Assembly: GCF_014637725.1 (NCBI RefSeq)
Contig: NZ_BMFC01000001.1
Span: 250,632 to 314,631 of the forward strand
DNA length: 64,000 nucleotides
Source: Marivita lacus
GTDB taxonomy: Bacteria; Pseudomonadota; Alphaproteobacteria; Rhodobacterales; Rhodobacteraceae
Direction of reading: 5' to 3'
The notes under the pieces are model-generated. The model was not told where the DNA came from, made no database searches, and was given only the letters and a program-made list of their open reading frames with translations. A program made the translations under genes and the position numbers. Every line of letters begins with the position of its first letter. The stretch's first letter is position 1. Shown here one piece after another: positions 1 to 8,063 of this stretch.

Positions 1-586
1 AGTCGGAGAAGCCCATTTCAGACAGCCAGCCGCCACCCCACTGCCAGGACCCGGAGATCGGGTACATGAGGCCGGTCAGGACAACCACGAAGGCAAGGAA
101 GGGCCACAGCTTGATGCGTTCGGCCACGGCACCGGACACGATGGACGCGGTTGCGGCAACGAAAACCAACTGGAAGAAGAAGTCGGACCCGACGGACGCA
201 TAGTCAAGTGCTGCATCGGCTGCCGAGACGCCCACCGCATCAAGCACGGTCTGGCCGCCGATGGCGAAGTAGCCGTTGAAGTCGCCCGGATACATCGTGT
301 TGAAGCCAACGAGCCAGTACATGATGGCCGCGATCGAGAAGAGCGCGATGTTCTTGGTCAGCTGCATCGCCACGTTCTTGGAGCGCACGAGGCCCGCTTC
401 GAGCATCGCAAAGCCTGCGGCCATGAAGAACACGAGGAAGCCTGCCATCAGGAACAGCAGCGTTGTGAAGATATACGGACCGACTTCGTCCATTGTCGGC
501 GCGGCGGCCTCAGCTTCCTGAGCCATGCCCATGACCGGCAACGCGATCAGCGCAGCGGCGGGCAGGAGTGTCTTGAGTAGTTTCAT
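1..586 (-). CDS. amt: Ammonium transporter Amt (N-terminal part, cut by window edge)
   Basis: Membrane channel that imports ammonium. About 195 codons of the N-terminal part are present and the rest lies before position 1. The protein starts at ATG 586 with a cleavable signal peptide (MKLLKTLLPAAALIALPVMG, cut near MA|QE), as in other secreted-N-terminus Amt proteins. It continues through several hydrophobic segments with the Amt signatures FMAAGFAMLEAGLVRSKN, the DFNGYFAIGGQ region and SGAVAERIKLWPF. It lies 36 bp after glnK on the same strand, the classic glnK-amt operon in which the PII protein docks on the channel and blocks it when nitrogen is plentiful. Identification is firm. Confidence 0.95.
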   Translation of the reverse strand, partial: MKLLKTLLPAAALIALPVMGMAQEAEAAAPTMDEVGPYIFTTLLFLMAGFLVFFMAAGFAMLEAGLVRSKNVAMQLTKNIALFSIAAIMYWLVGFNTMYPGDFNGYFAIGGQTVLDAVGVSAADAALDYASVGSDFFFQLVFVAATASIVSGAVAERIKLWPFLAFVVVLTGLMYPISGSWQWGGGWLSEMGFSD

Positions 587-622
587 CTGTATGTGTCCCC
601 TAATCTCTGTCACAGCGCCGGT

Positions 623-961
623 TCAGAGCGCATCCCCATTGGTTTCGCCTGTGCGCACGCGGATGGCCTGCTGCGCATCGAGTACGAAGATCTTGCCGTC
701 GCCGATCTTGCCGGTCCGGGCTGTCTTGGTGATGGTCTCGATCACCTGATCCGCCATGTCCGAGGCGACCACGATTTCGAGCTTGATTTTCGGCACGAAG
801 TTCACGGCATATTCCGCGCCACGGTAAATCTCGGTATGGCCGGACTGAGAGCCGAACCCCTTGATCTCGGTTACCATCATGCCGCGGACGCCAATGTCTG
901 TGAGCGCCTCGCGGACTTCTTCAAGCTTGAACGGCTTGATCGTCGCTATGATGAACTTCAC
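623..961 (-). CDS. glnK: Nitrogen regulatory protein PII (GlnK)
   Basis: Trimeric signal protein that senses 2-oxoglutarate and ATP/ADP and controls AmtB, GlnE and NtrB. It has 112 residues, the exact family length. The start is GTG 961 (protein begins MKFIIATIKPFKLEEVREAL) behind a purine-rich AAGGGAAAGGGACC; the frame stays open upstream but the added residues do not match the family. The T-loop YRGAEYAV carries the uridylylation tyrosine Y51, and the C-terminal TGKIGDGKIFV and RVRTGE motifs are intact. The gene precedes amt, which supports GlnK over GlnB. Direct repeats upstream (1072-1119) may be its regulatory sites. Confidence 0.95.
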   Translation of the reverse strand: MKFIIATIKPFKLEEVREALTDIGVRGMMVTEIKGFGSQSGHTEIYRGAEYAVNFVPKIKLEIVVASDMADQVIETITKTARTGKIGDGKIFVLDAQQAIRVRTGETNGDAL

Positions 962-1071
962 CTTGGTCCCTTTCCCTTGCAGGTCGATCTTGTTTGCAAG
1001 CGCAGAAAAGAGGCACAAGGGAGGGTAAGGGAAGGTCTGGGACCAGGAGGATCGGGCCGCACATCGGTAAA

Positions 1072-1119
1072 TTGCACAAATTTTGCACAATTTAATAAGT
1101 TTGATGCTTTTTTGTGCGA
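1072..1119 (-). promoter_or_regulatory. Repeated TTGCACAA motif upstream of glnK
   Basis: TTGCACAA occurs twice in tandem, 11 bp apart (1072-1079 and 1083-1090), and an inverted relative TTGTGCGA lies at 1112-1119. The block sits between the divergent glnK and penicillin-binding-protein genes, 111-158 bp upstream of the glnK start. NtrC sites in proteobacteria are built from GCAC/GTGC half-sites, so NtrC binding is a reasonable guess. No clear sigma-54 -24/-12 element was seen. Alphaproteobacterial NtrC can also act with the housekeeping sigma factor. Confidence 0.4.
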
Positions 1120-1211
1120 TTAAAAAACAAGATAACGTCTTCTTGAGCGGTCCACATCGACAGCAAAAGTCATTAAATTGATAAAAAAGAGCAGCAATAC
1201 AGGCGGGCGCC

Positions 1212-3383
1212 ATGACTGATTCACGACGCGGGAAAAGTCGTCTGGTCGCGGACCGACGTTATTCCAAGACACAGACCAAGACGTCCAAGTCACGCAAGGC
1301 GGCCCCCGCCAAGCGCCGGACGCGGCGTGCCACACCAAAGCGCGGCGGGATCATCGGGTTTTTCACCGGCATCATCGGCTGGGTCTTCCGCTTCTTCCTG
1401 CGCCTGTTTATTCGCGCCGGGATCGTCGCGGGCCTGATCCTCGCGGCCTTTGTAGGGTACGAATACTCGACGCTGCCAAATGTCAGCGAAGCGCTGGACG
1501 GGCGCGCCCGCGGTTCGGTTCAGCTTCTGGATCGGGACGGCGTGGCATTTGCGTGGCGCGGGGACCAGTTCGGCGGCGTCGTGACGGCGGATACGGTCTC
1601 GCCACACCTCAAGAACGCGGTGATCGCCACCGAAGACCAACGGTTCTACAGCCATCTCGGCATTTCCCCGCGCGGCGTTGCGTCTGCCGTCAGGATAAAC
1701 CTGTCCGAAGGGCGCGGGCCCTTGTCCGGGCATGGCGGGTCGACGATCACGCAACAGACAGCGAAACTGCTGTGCCTGGGAGTGAGGTACGATCCAGACA
1801 ATTGGACAAACGAGGCTGAGTACATTGCCGACTGCCGTCGGGGGTCGCTTTACCGCAAAGGCAAAGAAGCGGTCTACGCGATTGCGATGGAACTGAAATA
1901 CACAAAGGACGAGATCCTTTCGATCTATCTGAACCGCGCCTATATGGGCGGCGGTGCCTATGGTGCCTCGGCGGCCGCAGAGCGGTATTTCTCGAAACCG
2001 GCATCGGCGCTGACCCCGCAGGAAGGTGCGATGATCGCGGGTCTTTTGACCGCCCCGTCAACGCTGGCACCGACATCGAACCTCGAACGGTCGCAGGCAA
2101 GGGCCGCCACCGTGTTGCGGTTGATGAATGAGCAAGGCTATCTCTCGGACGAGCAGACCCGCGCGGCGCAGGCCAATCCCGCGATGCTGTCGGACAAGGC
2201 CAAGACCCAGACCGGCGGGTACTTTGCCGATTGGGTGATGCAGTCCGGGCCGGATTTCTTTACCCGCGACACGACCGAGGACGTTATCATCTCGACGACG
2301 CTCGACCAGCGTATCCAGAAAGCGCTCGACGAGACCATAAAGGAGGTCTTCGCCACAAAGGTCCGTGAAGGATCGAAGGCGCAGGCCGCAATTGTCGTCA
2401 TGTCCGCCGATGGCGCCGTGCGGGGCATGGTGGGCGGACGAGAGACCAACGTGTCCGGTGTCTTCAATCGCGCGACGCAGGCTCAGCGACAGACCGGATC
2501 GGCTTTCAAACCCTTCGTCTATGCCACCGCGCTGGAGCTTGGATACAGCCCTTATGACACGGTGTTGGATGAGCCGTTCTGCATGAACATCCCCGGCTCG
2601 GGTCGATGGTGCCCGGGGAACTATTCCAACCAGCATTACGGGCAGGTGACGCTTTTCGATGCGCTGGCAAGAAGCTTGAACGTCCCGGCGGTCAAGGTGT
2701 CCGAATCCGTCGGCCGCGACCTCGTGCGCAAAGTGTCCGAAGACTTTGGCATCGTGAGCGCCCTGAGGGACACACCGGCCCTCGCACTTGGTGCGTCCGA
2801 GGCATCGCTGCTGGAAATGACCGGTGCCTATGCGGGCATTCTGAATGGCGGATCATCGGTCACGCCGTACGGCTTGCGCGAATTGCGGCTTGTGGGTGAA
2901 GACCAGCCGATGATGGGTGCAGGCGGCGGCATTGGGGAACGGGTCATCAACGAAGAGGCGGCGCGCCAGCTGATCTGGATGATGGAAAAGGTCATCACCC
3001 AGGGCACAGGGGGGCGGGCCAAGCTGCCGGATCGCCAGGCCGCGGGCAAGACCGGCACATCCCAAGAGGCGCGCGACGCGTGGTTCATCGGCTTTACCGC
3101 CGATTACGTGGCCGGTGTCTGGATGGGCTACGATGACAACACGCCGCTGGCGGGCGTCACCGGAAGCGGCCTGCCTGCCGAGATCTGGCACGAAGCGATG
3201 CTGCGCGTTCACGAAGGATTGCCGGTGCGCCCCTTGCCGATGATCGAACCCACGCCGCCGCGACAGGTCGCGCAACCTCAGCCCCAGCAGCAGCAACAAC
3301 CGGCCCAGCCGGGATCGCAGGGCGGCAATGCTCTCGAGAACACGATCAACGACTTGCTGCAGAGCATCTTTGGCCAGAACTGA
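1212..3383 (+). CDS. Class A penicillin-binding protein (transglycosylase/transpeptidase, PBP1A-like)
   Basis: Bifunctional peptidoglycan synthase anchored in the inner membrane and active in the periplasm. The 723 residues begin with a very basic cytoplasmic tail (1-46) and a hydrophobic segment (about 47-83). The GT51 transglycosylase domain follows, with the catalytic glutamate in ATEDQRFY (E141) and the GGSTITQQ motif. The transpeptidase domain has S430-x-x-K433 (GSAFKP), S488-L-N490 and K613-T-G615. The tail is proline/glutamine-rich (QPQPQQQQQP). It lacks the long insertion typical of enterobacterial PBP1A, so I leave the symbol blank. It stands alone, divergent from glnK. Confidence 0.93.
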   Translation: MTDSRRGKSRLVADRRYSKTQTKTSKSRKAAPAKRRTRRATPKRGGIIGFFTGIIGWVFRFFLRLFIRAGIVAGLILAAFVGYEYSTLPNVSEALDGRARGSVQLLDRDGVAFAWRGDQFGGVVTADTVSPHLKNAVIATEDQRFYSHLGISPRGVASAVRINLSEGRGPLSGHGGSTITQQTAKLLCLGVRYDPDNWTNEAEYIADCRRGSLYRKGKEAVYAIAMELKYTKDEILSIYLNRAYMGGGAYGASAAAERYFSKPASALTPQEGAMIAGLLTAPSTLAPTSNLERSQARAATVLRLMNEQGYLSDEQTRAAQANPAMLSDKAKTQTGGYFADWVMQSGPDFFTRDTTEDVIISTTLDQRIQKALDETIKEVFATKVREGSKAQAAIVVMSADGAVRGMVGGRETNVSGVFNRATQAQRQTGSAFKPFVYATALELGYSPYDTVLDEPFCMNIPGSGRWCPGNYSNQHYGQVTLFDALARSLNVPAVKVSESVGRDLVRKVSEDFGIVSALRDTPALALGASEASLLEMTGAYAGILNGGSSVTPYGLRELRLVGEDQPMMGAGGGIGERVINEEAARQLIWMMEKVITQGTGGRAKLPDRQAAGKTGTSQEARDAWFIGFTADYVAGVWMGYDDNTPLAGVTGSGLPAEIWHEAMLRVHEGLPVRPLPMIEPTPPRQVAQPQPQQQQQPAQPGSQGGNALENTINDLLQSIFGQN

Positions 3384-3464
3384 GATCGGCCCCTCGGTGG
3401 AATCGCCTCTTCCCATTTCGTACCGCGCGCAATAGCGTCCCGGCACATGAACAGGGGAGACACC

Positions 3465-3926
3465 ATGACCGACGCCATCGAAGCCCGCCTTGCAGAGCTT
3501 GGCCTGACCTTGCCCGACGCGCCCGCACCGGCCGCGAACTACGTGCCTTTCGTGCAGACCGGCGCGCAGATCTATGTCTCGGGCCAGTTGCCGACCGGCC
3601 CGGACGGGCTGATCAAGGGCAAGCTGGGCGATGATCTGGACGCTCAGGCAGGTGCCGAAGCCGCGAAATACTGTGCCCTCGCGCTTCTGTCGCAGGCGCG
3701 CAAGGCAGCGGGGGGCGATCTGAGCCGGGTGCGCGTGGTCAAGCTGGTGGGCTTCGTGAACTCCACCGCCGATTTCGGAGACCAGCCCAAGGTGGTGAAC
3801 GGCGCGTCCGACCTGATGGTCAACGTGCTGGGCGAAAACGGGCGTCATGCGCGGTCTGCCGTGTCCGCCGCATCCTTGCCATTTGGCGTCGCGGTCGAGA
3901 TCGAAGGGATCTTCGAACTTCTATGA
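3465..3926 (+). CDS. RidA/YjgF-family protein
   Basis: Member of the Rid superfamily of small trimeric enamine/imine deaminases or relatives; the substrate is unknown. The 153 residues start at ATG 3465 (MTDAIEARLAELG), 5 bp after AGGGGAG; an in-frame ATG at 3447 is less likely. Recognisable stretches are the FVQTGAQIYVSGQLPTG strand pair and the C-terminal VAVEIEGIFE. The longer N-terminus places it with the roughly 150-residue Rid subgroup instead of archetypal RidA. Its TGA overlaps the ATG of the next gene, so the two are translationally coupled. Confidence 0.85.
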   Translation: MTDAIEARLAELGLTLPDAPAPAANYVPFVQTGAQIYVSGQLPTGPDGLIKGKLGDDLDAQAGAEAAKYCALALLSQARKAAGGDLSRVRVVKLVGFVNSTADFGDQPKVVNGASDLMVNVLGENGRHARSAVSAASLPFGVAVEIEGIFELL

Positions 3927-4678
3927 CACGGTTGCCAACCGATTTCCTGACGCGCCCAATTGCGCATCGCGGGTATCACAACAAGGCCGAGGGGGTTGTC
4001 GAAAACAGCCTTTCGGCATTTGCTGCGGCTATTGCGGCGCGCTATCCGATCGAACTGGACCTGCAACTGTCCCGCGATGGCGTGGCCATGGTGTTTCACG
4101 ATGACCGGCTGGACCGGCTGACATCCGAAACCGGCCCTGTCCGCGCGCGGGATGCCGCCGAACTGGAAACGATGGGGCTCAAGGGCGGGACCGACCGGAT
4201 CGCCACCCTTGCCACCGTTCTCAAACAGGTGAACGGTGCAGTCCCCCTGCTGATCGAACTCAAGGACCAGCATGGCGCGATGGGCGAAACAGATGGTGCG
4301 CTGGAAACGGCAACTCTGCGCGCCCTCGACGATTATCGCGGCCCCGTGGCGCTGATGTCGTTCAATCCGCATATGGTCGCCAAGGTGGCGGAGCTGTCTC
4401 CGGACATTCCACGCGGTCTGATCGGATGCGCCTGGCGCAAGATCGACGAGCCGGATGTTTCGGTGGACCGGCGCGCCGAACTGGCGACGATCCCGGATTT
4501 CGACCGTGTCGGCGCGGATTTCCTCAGCCATGATCACACCAATCTGGATGCGGCGCGGGTCGAGCAACTCAAGTCCCGTGGCGTGCAGATTCTGTGCTGG
4601 ACCATTCGCAGCCCGGAGCAGGAACAGCAGGCGCGCCGCATCGCCGATAACATCACCTTCGAGAATTACGCGGCTTGA
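3923..4678 (+). CDS. Glycerophosphodiester phosphodiesterase family protein
   Basis: Likely hydrolyses glycerophosphodiesters to glycerol-3-phosphate and an alcohol. The 251 residues include the GDPD signatures IAHRGYHN (catalytic His-Arg), ENSLSAF (metal-binding Glu-Asn), IELDLQLSRDGVAMVFHDD (metal Glu/Asp and second catalytic His) and the late ELKDQHG strand. No signal peptide is present, so it is cytoplasmic and resembles UgpQ. The start codon overlaps the stop of the RidA-like gene (ATGA). Confidence 0.9.
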   Translation: MTRLPTDFLTRPIAHRGYHNKAEGVVENSLSAFAAAIAARYPIELDLQLSRDGVAMVFHDDRLDRLTSETGPVRARDAAELETMGLKGGTDRIATLATVLKQVNGAVPLLIELKDQHGAMGETDGALETATLRALDDYRGPVALMSFNPHMVAKVAELSPDIPRGLIGCAWRKIDEPDVSVDRRAELATIPDFDRVGADFLSHDHTNLDAARVEQLKSRGVQILCWTIRSPEQEQQARRIADNITFENYAA

Positions 4679-4726
4679 TCCTCGGCTGAAGCAAACCAAG
4701 TAAACCTGCGTAACCAAGGAACGGAC

Positions 4727-5926
4727 ATGTCCGACCCAACCGACGCGCCCACAATCGCCATTTCGATGCACGGCTCCCTGTCGCAGATCGCACCGGAGGA
4801 CTGGGATGCCTGCGCCTGCCCCGAGGTCGCGGATGGCGGGCGGGCCCATGACCCGTTCACCACCTACAGGTTCCTCAAGGCCTTCGAGGACAGCCGCTCC
4901 GTGGGCGCAGGCACCGGCTGGGATCCACGTTACATGACCGCCGAGATGGACGGTCAGATCATCGCCTGCACGCCGCTTTACGCGAAAAGCCACAGTCAGG
5001 GCGAATACATCTTCGACCACAACTGGGCCAATGCGTGGGAACGCGCGGGCGGGCGCTACTATCCCAAACTGCAGATCGCCGTGCCGTTCACCCCTGCCAC
5101 TGGACGCCGGTTCCTGACCCGTCCAGGTTTCGAGGTCGAAGGCATGAGCGCGCTGGTGCAGGGCGCTGTTCAGGTGGCCTCCGAGAACCAGCTGTCCTCG
5201 CTGCATGTCACCTTCTGCACAGAAGCCGAGGCGATTGCCGGTGAACGGGTCGGCCTCCTGCGAAGGCGCACCCAGCAATACCATTGGGAAAACCGGGGCT
5301 ATGCCGATTTCGACGGCTTCCTGGGCGACCTGAGTTCGCGCAAACGCAAGACCATCCGCAAGGAACGCGAACGCGCACAAGCTTTCGGCGGCACCATCCA
5401 TCACTTCACCGGAGACCAGATCAAGCCCGATCACTGGGATGCGTTCTGGGAGTTCTACCAGGACACCGGCGCGCGCAAATGGGGCACGCCCTACCTGACG
5501 CGCAAGTTCTTCGACATCGCGCAGGAGCATCTGCGCGACGACATCCTTCTGGTGCTGGCCGAACGCGATGGCGCATGGGTCGCAGGAGCGCTGAACGTGA
5601 TCGGACGCGACACGCTCTACGGGCGCTACTGGGGCTGCACCGAAGACCATCCCTGTCTGCATTTTGAACTGTGCTACTATCAGGCGATGGATTACGCGAT
5701 TGCGCATGACCTCTCGCGCGTCGAGGCGGGCGCGCAGGGGGAACACAAGCTGGCACGCGGATATCTGCCGGTTTACACCCATTCGCTGCACTGGATCCGC
5801 GACCCCGGTTTCACCGAGGCCATCGCGCGTTATCTTGAGGCAGAGGCAGAGGCCGTGGATCAGGACATCGAAGTCCTCACCAGCTATGGCCCCTTCCGCA
5901 AAGTCACCACGGAGGACGACCAATGA
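4727..5926 (+). CDS. GNAT/FemAB-like acyltransferase (DUF482 type)
   Basis: A 399-residue protein of the GNAT-fold, peptidoglycan-biosynthesis-associated DUF482 family, which is conserved in proteobacteria but poorly characterised. Typical stretches are [13 protein letters not shown] near the N-terminus, [15 protein letters not shown], the basic [20 protein letters not shown] linker and the C-terminal [13 protein letters not shown] / [14 protein letters not shown]. No signal peptide is visible. Translation is coupled to phhB, whose ATG overlaps its TGA. The reaction is not known. Confidence 0.85.
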   Translation: MSDPTDAPTIAISMHGSLSQIAPEDWDACACPEVADGGRAHDPFTTYRFLKAFEDSRSVGAGTGWDPRYMTAEMDGQIIACTPLYAKSHSQGEYIFDHNWANAWERAGGRYYPKLQIAVPFTPATGRRFLTRPGFEVEGMSALVQGAVQVASENQLSSLHVTFCTEAEAIAGERVGLLRRRTQQYHWENRGYADFDGFLGDLSSRKRKTIRKERERAQAFGGTIHHFTGDQIKPDHWDAFWEFYQDTGARKWGTPYLTRKFFDIAQEHLRDDILLVLAERDGAWVAGALNVIGRDTLYGRYWGCTEDHPCLHFELCYYQAMDYAIAHDLSRVEAGAQGEHKLARGYLPVYTHSLHWIRDPGFTEAIARYLEAEAEAVDQDIEVLTSYGPFRKVTTEDDQ

Positions 5927-6213
5927 CCGAAAAGCTATCCGACACAGCCCGCAAGACCGTTCTGGACCCGTTGCTGGAGGCCGGATGGACGCTCTTGGAA
6001 GACCGCGATGCGATTTCCAAGACGTACAAGTTCGAGGATTTCACCGAGGCGTTCGGCTGGATGACACGGGCCGCGATGTGGGCGGAAAAATGGAACCATC
6101 ACCCGGAATGGTCCAACGTCTATAACCGCGTCGAGGTAACGCTGACGACGCATGACGTGGACGGTCTGTCCTCGCTCGATGCGAAACTGGCGCGCAAGCT
6201 CGACGCGCTTTGA
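5923..6213 (+). CDS. phhB: 4a-hydroxytetrahydrobiopterin dehydratase (pterin-4a-carbinolamine dehydratase)
   Basis: Dehydrates 4a-hydroxytetrahydropterin to recycle the pterin cofactor; homologues also serve as DCoH-like proteins. The 96 residues match the family length. The signature [16 protein letters not shown] followed by TLTTHD is complete, giving the catalytic His-His plus late His. It is the last gene of the RidA/GDPD/GNAT operon and is followed by two GC hairpins. No aromatic amino-acid hydroxylase gene is in the window, so its pterin partner is elsewhere. Confidence 0.93.
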   Translation: MTEKLSDTARKTVLDPLLEAGWTLLEDRDAISKTYKFEDFTEAFGWMTRAAMWAEKWNHHPEWSNVYNRVEVTLTTHDVDGLSSLDAKLARKLDAL

Positions 6214-6259
6214 GAAGGCGCAGGTCTGGCGCCTTCGGGGTCCGCTGCGGACCCCATTT
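6214..6259 (+). terminator. Tandem GC hairpins after phhB
   Basis: Two adjacent perfect stems follow phhB directly. The first is GAAGGCGC / GCGCCTTC (6214-6221 and 6229-6236, 7-nt loop). The second is GGGGTCCG / CGGACCCC (6237-6244 and 6248-6255, loop CTG), followed by ATTTCTTT. The second is a plausible intrinsic terminator with a poor U-run; the first abuts it with no spacer. The ABC permease gene starts 45 bp downstream. Confidence 0.6.
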
Positions 6260-6303
6260 CTTTGCCGTTCCCATCGGACCTCGCTTGGCCTAACCTGCGC
6301 GCA

Positions 6304-7251
6304 ATGCTGGGCTACATCGTCAAACGACTGGTCTCACTTGCCATCAGCCTGATCGTGGCCTCGGTGGTCATCTTTGTCGTTGTCGAAGTGGCCCCCGGCG
6401 ATCCGGCAAGCTTCATGCTGGGCCTCAACGCACAGCCCGACACGGTTGCGGCGCTGCGTGCTGAACTGGGGCTCGATCAGTCGAAAGTCGAACGCTACCT
6501 CAGCTGGGTCGGTGGAATGCTGACCGGCGATTTCGGCACGTCGTACACATACCGCACGCCCGTCGCCCAGATGATCGCGGACCGGATGTGGGTGTCGCTG
6601 CCGCTGGCGCTCTTCGCGCTGACGCTGTCGACGCTCATCGCCTTCCCGGCAGGCATCTTCGCAGCCGCGCGTCGGGGCGCTCCGAGCGATCTGGCGGTCA
6701 CGGGGGCGACACAGCTTGGCGTCGCGATCCCGAATTTCTGGTTCGCCATGATGCTGGTCCTGATCTTTGCCATCAATCTGCGCTGGTTCAACGCCGGAGG
6801 CTTTCCCGGCTGGGAGGCGGGGTTCTGGGCCGGGATGAAAGCGCTGACCCTGCCCGCCATCGCGCTGGCGCTGCCGCAAGCCGCGATCCTGACGCGGGTG
6901 ATGCGGTCCTCCTTGCTCGACATTCTGGGCGAGGATTTCATGCGCACCGCCCGCGCCAAGGGGCTTACGGCGCGGCAGGCGCTTTGGCGGCACGGGCTGC
7001 GCAATGCGCTGATCCCGGTGCTGACCATCATCGGGCTGCAATTCGCCTTCCTGATGGCCGGGGCCATCATCATCGAACAGGTGTTCTTTCTGCCCGGCCT
7101 CGGGCGGTTGATCTTTCAGGCCATCACCCAGCGCGACCTGATCGTGGTGGAATCCGTTGTGATGCTGCTCGTCTTTGCCGTCATCATGGTGAATTTCCTT
7201 GTCGATCTGGCCTATGCCGCCGTTGATCCCCGGCTGAGAACCCGCACATGA
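6304..7251 (+). CDS. ABC transporter permease, DppB/OppB type
   Basis: Inner-membrane subunit of a peptide/nickel-class ABC importer. The 315 residues start at ATG 6304 (MLGYIVKRLVSLAISLIVAS). An upstream in-frame ATG at 6262 adds non-family sequence. It has the expected six hydrophobic segments, the N-terminal APGDPASFMLG motif after TM1, and the EAA-type coupling loop DFMRTARAKGLTARQALWRHGLRNA. It is first in a six-gene operon and overlaps the next permease (ATGA). No solute-binding protein gene is adjacent; the nearest is at 44345. Confidence 0.93.
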   Translation: MLGYIVKRLVSLAISLIVASVVIFVVVEVAPGDPASFMLGLNAQPDTVAALRAELGLDQSKVERYLSWVGGMLTGDFGTSYTYRTPVAQMIADRMWVSLPLALFALTLSTLIAFPAGIFAAARRGAPSDLAVTGATQLGVAIPNFWFAMMLVLIFAINLRWFNAGGFPGWEAGFWAGMKALTLPAIALALPQAAILTRVMRSSLLDILGEDFMRTARAKGLTARQALWRHGLRNALIPVLTIIGLQFAFLMAGAIIIEQVFFLPGLGRLIFQAITQRDLIVVESVVMLLVFAVIMVNFLVDLAYAAVDPRLRTRT

Positions 7252-8063
7252 GCCGCAATCTTGTCCTTGGCGGACTGCTCACCAGCGTCTTTGTCATTGC
7301 GGCGCTTCTGTCCTTCGTCTGGACGCCCGACAGCGTCGAGGCGATGAACATCGCGGGCCGCCTGAAACCGCCCAGCGCCGACAACCTGTTGGGCACTGAC
7401 CATTTCGGACGCGACATCCTGTCGATGCTGATGGTCGGCGCGCGCACATCGATTGCCGTGGCACTGGTGGCGGTGGGCATCGGCATGGGCCTCGGCGTGC
7501 CTGTGGGACTTGCCGCCGCCGCGCGGCGCGGAGGGATGCTGGACGAGGTGATCATGCGCCTGAACGACCTGATCTTCGCCTTTCCGTCGCTGGTCATCGC
7601 GATCCTGATCACCGCCGTGTTCGGTCCCTCGGCCACCAACGCGATCATCGCCATCGGCATCTTCAACATTCCCGTCTTCGCCCGCATCACGCGCGGTGCA
7701 GCGCTCAGCCTTTGGAAACGCGAATTCATCATGGCAGCACGGGTGGCAGGCAAGACCCGCACCCGCATCAGCGTCGAACACATTCTGCCCAACGTGGCCA
7801 ACCTGCTGATCGTGCAGGGCACCATCCAGTTCAGCCTTGGCATCCTCGCCGAAGCGGGGCTGAGCTATGTGGGCCTTGGCGCACAGCCCCCGACCCCAAG
7901 CTGGGGGCGCATGCTGGCCGATGCGCAGACCATGGCGTCGCTCGCCCCGCATGTGGCGCTGATCCCCGGCCTGACCATCGTGGCGATGGTGCTGGGGCTC
8001 AACCTTTTGGGCGACGGGCTGCGCGACGCGCTTGATCCCCGCCTCAAGGTGGTGCGCGCATGA
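7248..8063 (+). CDS. ABC transporter permease, DppC/OppC type
   Basis: Second channel subunit of the importer. The 271 residues contain the DppC-type LLGTDHFGRDILSMLMVGARTS motif after the first transmembrane segment and the coupling loop REFIMAARVAGKTRTRISVEHILPN. The C-terminal GDGLRDALDPRLK is typical of this permease class. It overlaps both the upstream permease and the downstream ATPase by 4 bp, indicating tight translational coupling. Confidence 0.94.
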   Translation: MSRNLVLGGLLTSVFVIAALLSFVWTPDSVEAMNIAGRLKPPSADNLLGTDHFGRDILSMLMVGARTSIAVALVAVGIGMGLGVPVGLAAAARRGGMLDEVIMRLNDLIFAFPSLVIAILITAVFGPSATNAIIAIGIFNIPVFARITRGAALSLWKREFIMAARVAGKTRTRISVEHILPNVANLLIVQGTIQFSLGILAEAGLSYVGLGAQPPTPSWGRMLADAQTMASLAPHVALIPGLTIVAMVLGLNLLGDGLRDALDPRLKVVRA

